From Plasmodium relictum (lineage: Eukaryota; Apicomplexa; Aconoidasida; Haemosporida; Plasmodiidae), in contig NC_041684.1 in assembly GCF_900005765.1 (NCBI RefSeq), positions 342,889 through 406,888 on the forward strand: a stretch of DNA of 64,000 nucleotides, given 5' to 3'. Below the pieces are notes generated by a model. That model did not search any database and was not told the origin of the DNA. It saw nothing but the letters and a program-made list of their open reading frames with translations. How positions within the stretch are numbered: the first letter of the stretch is position 1; every line of letters starts with the position of its first letter. Below are positions 32,969 to 44,800 of the stretch, in pieces. The position numbers were made by a program, and so were the translations under genes.

Positions 32969-35900
32969 TTATTTTTCCTTTTTTTTTTGTAATATTGGTA
33001 TACCAAACACTCCTTTAGATTTTCCTTTTTTTTCAGAAATTTCTTTAGGGTTTTTATCAGCTCTATCTTCCTGTTTTTTGTAAACTGAATTTTAAAAAAA
33101 GAGAAACAAAAATGAAATTGAAAAATATTATAAAAATTAAAGAGGAATGCATATTATAAACATATGTGTTAATATGTATACATGTAAATATATGTGTATA
33201 TATATAAATACATATATTTATTGGTAAAGAAAAAAAGGAAAAATATTTAGAAAAAATATATTTATTTTTTTCTTCATTCTTACAAGTGATATCATCTATG
33301 ACACGAACCATTCCATTATTTAATTCATTCATAATTAAAACTCTTTTTTCTAATATTTCAATTTCTTTAAATAAATTTTGTTGTAAATTAAATAAATGGT
33401 TTTTATATAATAATTTATTTTGATATTCTATTTTCAATTCTTTTTTAATAGAATTCAGATTATTTAAGTTTTGGATTAATATATTTTTTTTTATTTTTAA
33501 AAGAATAATATATGTTAATGATATTTTTATTTTTTTTATATAATCTAAATCACTGCATAAATTTTTTAACATCATTTTCAGATGAATTCTTTTTTTTTTT
33601 TTTTTTTTTTTCTGTTTCTTTATATTACTATGGTCATAAATGCCCCCTTTTAAAAAATCAACTATATTATTTTTTTCTTTTTTATCATGTAAAAAGCTGA
33701 AATCATATTTTTCATTTATATGCTTTGTAAAAAAGGAATGCATATTATCTACCTTTAATATTATTTCTTTTTCACTATAGTTAAGTGAATTATCAATGAA
33801 ATTATTTTTAGTTATGTTATTATGATTCAGGTTATATAATGCATACTCTTCTTTTTGTGTATCATTACTATATTTATCAATAGACATCTTTGTATTCATG
33901 TCTTTTTCTATACATATTTGATTCCTTATAGTATGATCATTCATATAATTATTATTTATATTTTGATTATCTATATTATTATTATTTATATTTTGATTAT
34001 CTATATTATTATTATTTATATTTTGATTATCTATATTATTATTATTTATATTTTGATCATTCATATAGTTATTATTTATATATTGATCATTCATATAGTT
34101 ATTATTTATATTTTGATCATTCATATAGTTATTATTTATATTTTGATCATTCATATAGTTATTATTTATATTTTGATTATTAATCATCTGATTATCTATT
34201 GTTTTATTATTTATATAAGAACTTTCAATTACTTGATTATTCATTATATTCTGATATGGATTATTTTGAAAATTTATAATTTGATGACTAATAGGCTCTT
34301 TAATATTTGAGTCATGAAATTTTAATGAATTTAGTTGATTTTCATAGAGGACATTTTGCATTATTATATGATTACAATATTGATTGTAATATTGAAATTC
34401 TTGATTAATAATTTGATTTATTCTAAATTTCTCTTTTAATATTTTTACTTTTTCAAAAGTTTTATCAATACTAAATAAAACAGCTTTAAAATATATCAAA
34501 ATATCATGATCATCAATAATCATATTATCAAAAGGCAGAGAATTTTGATGAATTTTCTTAATTTTAACAGTATTTTGATTTTTTTTTAGAAAAATAAATA
34601 TAAATATAGATGTGATATAAAATACGAAAAAGAAGAAAATAAATTTATTGAATATTTCATATGGAGAAAACTTCTTATTTGTCTGAATATGATAAAATAA
34701 CATTATCCATTTTAAAAAGCTTGTACTAAAATCAAAAAATGTATAAGAGCCTAAGAAAAAAAAAAAAATAAAATAATGAGTTATAATAATATTTTTTTAA
34801 TTAAATTTTCTTATTATTATACTGTTTAAGTAACATATAATCATATGAATAGTTTTAATAATTTATAGAATATTCTATTTTATATTTTTTATTTTATTTT
34901 ATATATTTAATTTTTTTTTTATACTTAATAAAGACGTAAGGAAAACAAAAAGAAAAATAGGAATAGTAATTAAAATAAAGTGATTTTTATACTTAATAAA
35001 AGAAGTAAAATAATTTATAAAAAAAAAAAAGTAAATTTTTAAGATGGCTATAACAAGAATAATATATGAAAATAAATTCCCATAAAATTTACATAATTTT
35101 ATTCTTAATAGATAAAATATTAGCAATTTAAAATTCTGCAAATTTCTTAAATTGAATGTATTAGACAAATTTTTATTTTTGATGTGATCAACATAGTCAT
35201 AAGAATATGTAACAGATTTAAAAATCATAAAATTAAAAATAAAGAAAAAAATACAAATAATAAAAAAAAATCCAAAAAACCAAATAAAGAACCTTTTTTT
35301 TATATAATATAGAAGAAACGTCATTAAAATAAAGTAAGTTATTGTTATAATTAAAAGAAAAATCAAAATTACTAATTTACTATTGCTTGTTTTATTATCA
35401 TATTCTTGCACTTGTTGAACAAATATTTCTTTTTTCTTTTTAAATTGTCCATAATTTTGTATATTAAAGGAAATCTAAAATATAAAGAGAAAAAGAAAAA
35501 ATAGTCAAAAAAATTAAGTAAAAGATATATATATATCTTGTATATATTTTTCTTTATTACATTTATTAATAGAAATATACTATATTCAAAATTATACAAT
35601 ATAGAATATGATTCATAGTATTTTATCATTTCATTATTATTATCAAATTTACTTGAATACTTCTCTAATTCTCCATTATCTAAGTTCAAGTTTTGAAAAA
35701 AAAAAATAAAATAATATAAATTGATGAAAAAAACAATTATACTATTTTTTTATATTAATTTATATTATTAATTATTTTTTTTTACTTATATTAGATACAT
35801 TTGATATTAAAGGGTTATCTATTGCTATTTCTTCTGATACTTTGATAATAATTTAAAAAAGGAAAAAAAGTTATTAAAATAAAGGTGAATTTGTTTATTT

Positions 35901-36452
35901 TATTTAAATGAATATATATTACCTATTTTGCCATCACTTAGTTTTATATATAAATCATAGGGAAAAATATGAAAAAAATTTTCATAAATAAATATATCAC
36001 ATCCTCTCAAATCTGATTGAATTTCAAATAATCTTTTATTTTCTAGATTTTTTTTATTTCTCATTATATTATTTATTACAATTGAATTTAAAAAGTCCAT
36101 ATGCTCAGAAGAGTATGTAAATGTATCGAAAGATTTTTCCTAAAAAAAAAAAATATATATATATAAATATATAATACGTATGTATATTTAAAATAATTTT
36201 GAATTTATTTTTTTTTCATTTGTTAATTTTTACCAAATTAGTTTTTGTTATAAATGGTTCTTCTAATAATTGAGAATAAGTCGCGTTAATATGAATCATA
36301 GAATCACGATCAAGAAATATTTTTATCACAAATAAAATTAAAAAAATAAAAAAAACAAATATAATGACTATCTTTAAAATTTCTATTTTCTTTATATATT
36401 TTTTATCTTCTATGTCAGCTTCTTCTTTTTCTAAATCATCACTCATCTGCAT
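32969..36452 (-). CDS. Polycystin (PKD2/TRPP)-like six-TM channel protein
   Basis: Seven exons: 36452-36234, 36139-35923, 35839-35786, 35679-35561, 35474-34925, 34750-33284 and 33084-32969. All joins are in frame and give 913 aa. TM1 (about 24-47) is followed by a loop of about 180 residues. The loop ends in SILYNFEYSIFLLINISF then NIQNYGQ, which matches the end of the polycystin domain (FTLYNPN..LFSVV.LL.E). Five more hydrophobic spans follow. The re-entrant pore segment carries FFDFSTSFLKWIML, comparable to the PKD2 DFSTF block, and S6 is about 418-442. The usual LGDF-type filter is not recognisable. The tail has an 80-residue Asn-rich decapeptide array, a poly-Lys stretch and a C-terminal coiled coil. 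A cation-channel role is inferred from the fold. Confidence 0.65.
33931..34170 (-). repeat. Coding 30-bp minisatellite, eight copies
   Basis: Eight head-to-tail units of exactly 30 bp encode decapeptides in the channel tail. Two unit types are seen: five NINNNYMNDQ-like and a block of three NINNNNIDNQ. The block of identical units suggests recent local duplication. Confidence 0.95.
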
Positions 36453-36571
36453 ATTTATATATATAGATATATAGATATAGATAGATATATAGATATAGAT
36501 AGATATATAAATGTAGATACATAAATATAGATATGCAATATGTGATAGTTTTATAATAAAGTATAAATATT
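36453..36571. repeat. Very short gap between channel genes with ATAGAT-type repeats
   Basis: Only 119 bp separate the stop of the upstream channel gene from the ATG of the next. Much of it (about 36462-36530) is imperfect repeats of ATAG/ATAGAT. That is short for a Plasmodium promoter. Either the two genes share a transcript or the gene boundary is wrong. Confidence 0.7.
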
Positions 36572-38175
36572 TTATTGTTTATTATATTTTTTTTTAACTA
36601 TTTTATTATTTTTTTCATTCAGGAAAAAGAGGTATCTTTTTAGCTGAATCCAAAGGGCGCTTTTTCTTATCTTCAAATCTTTAAAATATATTAAAATAAA
36701 AAGAAAAAATAATAAATGAATAATAAATAAATAAATAACGTTAAAAATAATAATAAAAAATAATAAAAATGATTTAAATATCTTTATTGTATTATTTCTA
36801 TTACTGAAAATATTATGATGTTTATGTATCATTAGAAACGTAGTTGCCGTTGATATAATGACAATCATAGGTATAAAAAATAAATTATAAATTAATATAA
36901 AAAAGAAATTATAAATAAATTCATTTTTATATTTTGAATTATCTGAAAAAGTATATATTGAATTAAAATAATTATTAAATTTTTCATCTTCTACAAAAAA
37001 ATCACATAAGAAAAAAAAATAAAAATAAAATGAGGAAAATAAATTATATGAAGGAGAAAAATATATATATAAATATTATAATTTTAGGAAAAAATTATTT
37101 TTTACTTGAAAAGTAATTTATAACTATTAAAATTAAAAAACTAAAAAGAAATATTATTAGTATATAATTGTATTTTATTGTTTGTATAACTATTTTTGTC
37201 GGAAATGTAAATATTTTGCAGAATTTTGAAAAACTCTCAAATATATTAATAATTATAAAAAGATAGTATATATACATTAACAATTCTAGAGTCTTTTCAT
37301 GAATAGAATCATTCATAATTGAGTCTGAATAAAAAAAGAAAAAATAATATACAACTATTTATTTTATATTAATGAAATTTTTTTTTTTTTAATTATACTG
37401 ATAAATTGTTCATATAGAATATTTAAGTTAATAAAAATTACTATACATATATGAAATACATTAATTTTTATCCTAACAATAATAAAAAAAAATATATAGA
37501 TTTAAATAATAATGATAATAGATAAAATAATAATTTTTTTAAAGTTATTTAACTTTTTGTTTTTCCATTCTTTATATATTATTGTAAATGTAAATATATT
37601 AAATAAAACATAAAAAACCCATTCACCCCAGAAATAATAATGAGTAATACTTATTTTTGTTTGTTTTTTCAAAATATTAGAATTAAATAATTTGGTAAAT
37701 ATTATCACATAATCTTGAAAAGAAAGTAAGAAAAATAATTTATTTATATAATTATATATATTTTATTTAAAATGATATATTAAATTTCTTTTTTTTCATT
37801 AAAACCTATATACGTGTTAACATTTTTATTATAAAACAGTAATCTAATTTTGAAATAATCTGTATTATATTTCAGATAATCTTTTTTTTCATAATTACAC
37901 ATGTTATTTATATTTAATAAATTATCTTGAATAGTTTCTATGTCCTTTGAACTTGCATAATTACATTGTAAAAAATAAGAAAAGGTTTGATTAAAACAAT
38001 TAATAGAATAATCATTATTATAAGCATAATAAATGCTCATTACCTTTACATATAAAAATAAATGGATAAATAATAAAATGAAATGTATTATAAAAGAATA
38101 ATCATATTTTACTTTTTTACTTAATATTTTGTTTCTTAATTTTTCAATTTCTAAAATTTCATTTTTATTCGTCAT
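36572..38175 (-). CDS. Second polycystin-like membrane channel protein (short form)
   Basis: Exons are 38175-37806, 37713-37554, 37472-37399, 37324-37106 and 36990-36572. Phases agree throughout and give 413 aa. TM1 (about 27-50) is followed by a loop of about 100 residues ending in IRLLFYNKNVNTYIDYVII, similar to the polycystin-domain end. S2 (WVFYVLFNIFTFTIIYKEW), S3 (VFHICIVIFINLNILY), S4 (LELLMYIYYLFIIINIF), S5 (YILIIFLFSFLILIVINYF) and an S6-like span (FIYNFFFILIYNLFFIPMIV) follow the PKD2 order. An extra hydrophobic stretch (about 345-378) precedes a basic tail. The second intron uses a weak GTTAAA donor. The S1-S2 loop is much shorter than in classical polycystins. The family is inferred from topology and the LLFYN block, so confidence is moderate. 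Confidence 0.55.
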
Positions 38176-38637
38176 TTTAGAAAAAAAAAGAGAAAAAAGA
38201 AAAAAGGAAAAAATTTAAACTACATTTAATATTTATATATACAACCAAAATAAAATTAATATAAAAAAAATAGAAAAATTTTTTTTTTCAAATACAGAAT
38301 AGTTCTATTATGAAGCATATTAAATACTAAAAAAAAAATACCAATGATATTATAAATAATTTTTAAAATTACAATGCTATAAATGATATAAGAATGATAG
38401 TATTATTTATCATTTTATATTTCATATAAAATACTACAAATTTTCTTTTATTTACTATGCACATATTTGCATAGAGAAAAAGAGAAAAAGAAAAAAAAAA
38501 AAAATAAAACAAATTAAAAAAAAAAATTAAAACATTTTAAAAAAAGTATTATAATAACATATGGACTTTAAATTTTTTGTAAATTATTTTATTATATATG
38601 CATGGCAATGGCAAAAAAAATAATAACTTATCATCTG

Positions 38638-38671
<34 letters not shown>

Positions 38672-38872
38672 TTAAAATTTCAAATATTAAATATTTTTAT
38701 AGATAACTGTATTCTACTATTATATCAATCACTGAAAAAATATAACTATATATTATGTATATAATCGACATTCATCCTATTTAAAGATGGAAATGTTTTA
38801 TATACAAATAACAGCATTATAAGTTTATAATTTTTATTAAAAAAAATTATAAAGATATATTTTTTTGAATAT
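38176..38872. other. Intergenic region between dynein and channel genes
   Basis: An AT-rich 697-bp gap with both flanking genes on the minus strand. A frame near 38746-38880 continues past the dynein stop with a peptide ending MNVDYIHNI that loosely recalls a dynein C-terminus. I could not join it in frame with a proper acceptor. Otherwise only homopolymers and an AT run near 38655 are seen. Confidence 0.45.
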
Positions 38873-41800
38873 TTAAAATTTTTTTTTTTTAGTACTTTTT
38901 TTTGTAGATGGATTAAATTTAAAAACAGGGCAATAATAGACAAAATCATTATTATCAAACTCATCATTATTTTTAAATAATTCAAAGAATGAGTTTAAAT
39001 TATTATTTTGTGATTGAATTAATTCATTAGTAACATGCCTATTTTTTTTATCATCATTGTTTACCTTAACTTCTAAATTTTCATTTTTTTTTTTTTTTAT
39101 TTTTATCAATATATATGGTGAATTATAATAAAAATTTTTCCCTTTAGCTTTTTCATAATTAATAATAAAATTATTATTTTCCCCTTTATTTTTATTTATT
39201 ATATCTTCATCTGTTTCATTTTCTTCAGAAATAAAGTTACGATGTTCATCTATTTTATTTTCTTCACTTGATATTTTAAAATATACTGCATTCTTTTTAT
39301 GTATTTTACTATGGCATATATCATTAGTAGATTTCACAAATTTACTTTTATATATTTTTATTGGTTCTAACCATATTCCGTCTTCATTTCTATATAAAAA
39401 AAAAGTTTTAAAAAAAATATAAAACGGAATAAATTATAGATAAAAATAGAATAGGGTCGAAATAAATTTTTAATAAGGTGCATTAAAAGAAAAGAAAAGA
39501 AATATATATGCCAATCTTTTTTTTTTCTTTTTGCTTTTTTACGTATTAATTTCTTCAGAATATTTAAAAAAGATATTTAAGTTTTCTATTTTTGTATTCA
39601 TATTAGTTGCATAAGTAAAAAAAAGAGAATAAAAAAAGAGTAAAGGGTTCGTAAACATAGATATATTATATATATTGTTGCATCCTCTTTGTTCTTTGTT
39701 AATAATTTCTTTAAGATATTTTAATTTTGCTTCAATATTTATGAAAAAGTTTTTCAAATTTTTTTCTTTTTCATCATTGAATTCCCATTTTTCTGGTATC
39801 TGAAAAAAAAATTTATTATTATATAACTAATGAATATATCCTTAAATATATTATTTATTAAAAAAAAAAAAAGTGAAAATATTAAAATTACCAAAAATTT
39901 TAAATTGATATTTTTTATATTTAAATAATAATTATCTAATGGTTTGCTTAACTGCAAAATTTTGACAAAATATTGAATTTCCTTTTTTATCTCATTTATA
40001 TAATGCAACAAAGTATTATATTCTTCAGTTAAATATATCACTGAATAAAAGAAAAAAATAATTTTCATATATATACATATATATTATTTAAAAGAAAAAA
40101 GGTATAGAACTAGGGAAGTAAAATAAAGAACACAAGCTAAAAATATTTACTTATATATTTGTAATATTTCCATATAATAATTATATATATTAAAAAAAAA
40201 AATTTTATTGTATATAATTACATTTGACAGTTGCATTAATCGCTGGTTTTATAAAAGTAAAAGTAGAGAAAATATCAAAAGATGAAAAAATTAATTTAAA
40301 GATTTCTAATTTTTGATATTTGTTAATAAAAGAACTAGAAATAAAAATATTTTTTAGTGATTTTATTTGATAATTTATCTCACATATATGAGAAATTTTA
40401 TTTTGCTGAGAAAATTCTTGAATTAAATGAAAATTGTTTTTAATATACTCAATTAGCTGATCTATTCTATAAAGATTAGTAGGTATTTTTAAGATATTAT
40501 TTATATTTGATAAAACATTTTTATGCATTTTATTAGAAAAGAAATTGCATAAAAACGAGAATATCATATTTTTTATTAATACAGAATTTCTTGAAAATAA
40601 AAACTCTAAAGATATTCTAAAGTAATTATAGAAAAACTCTTTATATTTTTCTTCATCTTTTATCAAATTCACAACGTTGCAAAAAAGATCAATTAAAAAG
40701 GTCATTTCGTTAATCAAATCTAAATCTAATTGCAAATTTTCTAAATTTATTTGTTCATTTATTACTGTAAAAAATAAAATTACAAGGAATATGTATTTTG
40801 AGTTAATATTATTATCATTTACATTTTTATAATTTAATGATTTAATAATAAAGTATAAAAAGTTCAAATAGTTGATTGAACACGAGCTAAAATCAAAGTT
40901 AATTAAGATAGAATTTTTTATCACAGAGAAAGTGACTGTACTAATATCAAAATAAAATATTAAGAAAATTTTTTTTAAGTTATCATTTACTAAATTTTCT
41001 AGTTTATAACTATCTTCTTTATTTTTAATATCTACTATAATAATATCTGCCAAGTTTGTTTGACAATTGTTTTTCAAATCTAGATAAGTCACATTATTAC
41101 TATTTAAAAAAATTTTTAATAATATAAAACTATATTTATTTTTTTCTAAAAGAATAGTAATCTGTTTTCTTTCATTAAAAACTTCAGTAAGATAATTATT
41201 ACTATTTATTTGATCAGATAATATGCTTTTTTTTTTCTCTATATTTTTACTGAATTCTTCCTTATTGTCATTTGATTTATTTGAATTCTTTGTTTCATTT
41301 GAAAAAGTGAAACTATTAATAATTTTATTTATAAAATTATAAAAGTTGCAGTATATTACTTTCTTATCAATATATATATCTGATAATTTTATATTTATAT
41401 AATTATTAATAGAAATATATAGATCATTTTTTTTTATAATTTTATCAATCAATAATCTATAATAATACATAGAAGAGTTATTTAATTCTTTCAAAGGAAA
41501 ATCATTTATATAAGTGCTATCATTATTTTTTATGTAGTTATCCCACTCATTTTTATTATCACTTATACTTTTCAATAGTCTTTTAAAAATATATTTTTTT
41601 GAATTTCTTAATTCTTTTAATTCTTCTAAATAATATATTATAGATAACTCATTAATCTTTTGATTTTCTTTTTTTAATTTACATACTTCTTCTTCACTAT
41701 AGTCACTGTAATTGGAGTTAAAGTCAGATTCTTCACTATCTTCTGATGATTTTTCGTAAAATAAACTTTTTAATTTCTTTCTTTTATTGTAAAGTAATTT

Positions 41801-44800
41801 AAGGGATCCATCTAAATTAATGATTAATTCTTTTAAATTATTTTCATCTTTCATATATTTTACTTTTTCTTCATCTTCTTTATTATGCCCCACTGGTATT
41901 TTTATTTCCTCTGTATTTGTTTCTTTTTGTTTCTCTAATTCTTCTACTAAATCATAGCCATTGTCATAAATATTATCACTATCAAAAGAACTATCACACA
42001 TCTCACCATAATAATCCTCAATAGCATTATAATAATTATTACTTTCAAACACACCTTCACATTCCCCTTTTTCATTGAGAGAATAATGATCATTTTTCTT
42101 TTTTCCTAAACTTTCTTCCAATGATTTTATAATTTTATCATTTCTTTTATTTAAGAAAGTTTCCTCTGTTTCTATATATTTTTCATTTTTTATTTTTTTA
42201 TTTTTAATTATTTTTTTCTTAATTTTATTTTTAATAACTTTCTGAATTATATTTTTTTCACCTTTTTTATTGTAATTTCTAAAAAATAAAAATATATCTT
42301 TTAATTTTATTAATTTATATAAATAAATATCTATAAAAAGACTAAGTATAAAATTAACGGTTAAAATATTTTTATTATCTAAGAATGATAAAATATATAA
42401 ATAAAAAAAGTTTAAAATGTCTTTTTCTGAATTTTGTTTTTCAATATTATATTTTTGAAAAAACACTTTAACAATATTTAAAAAATACAAACTCGAAATA
42501 TTATATTTTTTTTTCCACGTTCTTATAGTTTGTATCAATAAATAGAATACATAAATTAAAATAAAATTATTTTTCTTATTCTTTTCATCTACATTTGTTA
42601 TTTCAATATTATTTAATATTTCTCCATATTTTTCCTTTTCCTTTGAAAATTCTTCTATCATTTCTCTTTCATTAATTTTTTTATTTAAAAAATTCATTGA
42701 TATATTAATAATCTAAAAAAAAAAAAAAAAGAGTAAATATATATATGTTTATTTCTTCTAAAAATATTAATTTTCTTTTTACTTTTTCTTCATAGTTTTC
42801 ATTTTCAACTGTAGAGAAATTTCTAATCAAATTTATATTTTTTATTTTGTTATAGTAATATAATAGCAAATTAAGAATATTCTTTTTTTTGTAGTCACAG
42901 TAAATAACATGATAGCTTTGATAGATTTTTTCAAAATTAATTTCTTTATAATTTTCTAAAAAAATATAGATAGTGCTAATATTTTTTTCATTTAAAATTT
43001 TATATATATTTTCATCTATTCCTCTGAAAATCAAACAACAGGTATTGTTTTTGTAATATTTTAGGTTATTTAAAAATTTTGTAAAATTTCTATCTTTATT
43101 ATTATAATTTATTTCCGTCTCTTCTTTTTCTTCTTCTTCCTCATGCTTGTTATCTTCTCCAGAATAAAAAGATGATATATTATAGAAATGTTGATATTTT
43201 ATATAACAATAATTTTTTTTTTCTGTTTTTAATTTTTTCAAAAGGTATTTTTTTAATTGATAAAAAGAATCAATACATATTATTATTTTCTCTTTTATAT
43301 TATCTAATAAATGGCAGTTAAATATTATCATATCATCATTGCACAATTTCATTTCACCATATTTCTTTAGAAAAGGTGTATCAATAAAATTTTTAAAATT
43401 TAATAAATATTCTGTATTTATGTTTTCTTCTTTTTCATTCTTGTTTTCACCATATATACATTCTGAAGTGTTACATAAATATAAATATTTCTTTTTTTCG
43501 TTAACTAATAATTTTAGAAATTTCATTTTTTCTTTGTAATTAAAAGAAGAACAATAATTAAATAAAATAGATTTATAAAGAAGAAGTGATTTTTTATTTT
43601 TTATCTCTTTCTTAATTTTCTTATGAATTGATATTACTTCTCCCTACATATAATTAGAAAAAAAAAAAAATTTATATAAAGAAATATTTCACTTTAATAT
43701 AAATATGTATGTATTTATAAAATCAAACTTAGAATCAAATCAAAAAAAAAAAAAAATAATTCTTATTTGATTATATATATGCATATGTTAAATGTAGTAT
43801 TATTATTGTTATAGTAATTTTTTCATTATTTATTTTATTTCTTCCTTTTTTTTTTTTTTTTCTATATAATTACTAGTATTGTAAGAGTATCGATAGAAAT
43901 AGCACTACTTCTTAAGGTATTTATTTGATCATTTAAAGAAAATATTTCTTTTTCTAAATTAAGTATTTTTTGATATTCGTTATTTAGAGAATCCTTTTTT
44001 TTTACATAATTATTAACTGAAACGATAAAAATATGAAGAATAAAAATGAATTTATAATTTAGAAACTTGTCTACATTAGAAATATTTTCATATTTTAAAA
44101 TAAAATTTTTGTTTATAGAGTTTTCGTCTATATTCTTAATTTTCTTTATAAAGTAACTGTAACTAAATGTGTTTTTTATAAAATTTTTATCATTTTTTTT
44201 ATTAATATATAAATATAAAATTTTCAAAAATCCTAGATAGTTGTTTTTATTATTTTGTTTAAAATACTCAAAATCTTTTTTTGTAATTCTTTTTAAATTA
44301 TCTCTTGTTGTAAATATGTCTTTCTTATATTTTATTAATTCTTCATTTATACAACTTTTGAATTTATTAATTTCTTCTTTAATGTTTTTTATCTGTATTT
44401 TTAATTCTTTTATTCTATTTATTACATTTTGATCAAAAAAGTCAGTTATTATTTTTTTACATTTTTCTTTTTTGCATAACAATTCATTCAATTGTTCTTT
44501 TTTAAACTTATAATACATTTCATAGGTGTTTTTAATTAAGTATGATATACAATTATTATAAATTTTATTTTCTATTTTTATATCTTTTTTATTATTCTTT
44601 ACTCTAGTATTTAAATTATTTATAATTCTTGAAAAATAAAGAGACTCTTTACTATCAATTTCATCAAGGAAGATATTTTCTTTAAATGTAGATGTTACTT
44701 CAAATGAATATGTTATCATATTTCTAATATAGTTATAAATAGGAAATGATATATTGAATAAGAATATTTTACTTTCTTCAAAATTATATAAATTTAAATA

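Noticed and set aside
33931-34170. Regular 30-bp repeats considered as a CRISPR-like array
   Set aside because: Units are contiguous with no spacers, lie in frame within a eukaryotic coding exon and encode decapeptides.
33855-34310. A 151-codon plus-strand Ile/Tyr-rich frame
   Set aside because: It is the antisense of the 30-bp minisatellite in the channel gene and shows pure repeat composition.
38746-38872. An extra terminal exon for the dynein
   Set aside because: The peptide ending MNVDYIHNI is suggestive, but no acceptor gives a consistent reading frame with the available donor, so the stop at 38873 was kept.
40202-40221. Stop codon at 40205 as the end of the dynein
   Set aside because: A donor at 40221 joins three more exons whose sequence matches the dynein C-terminal domain, including the NPLLFFYSLFFTYATN block.
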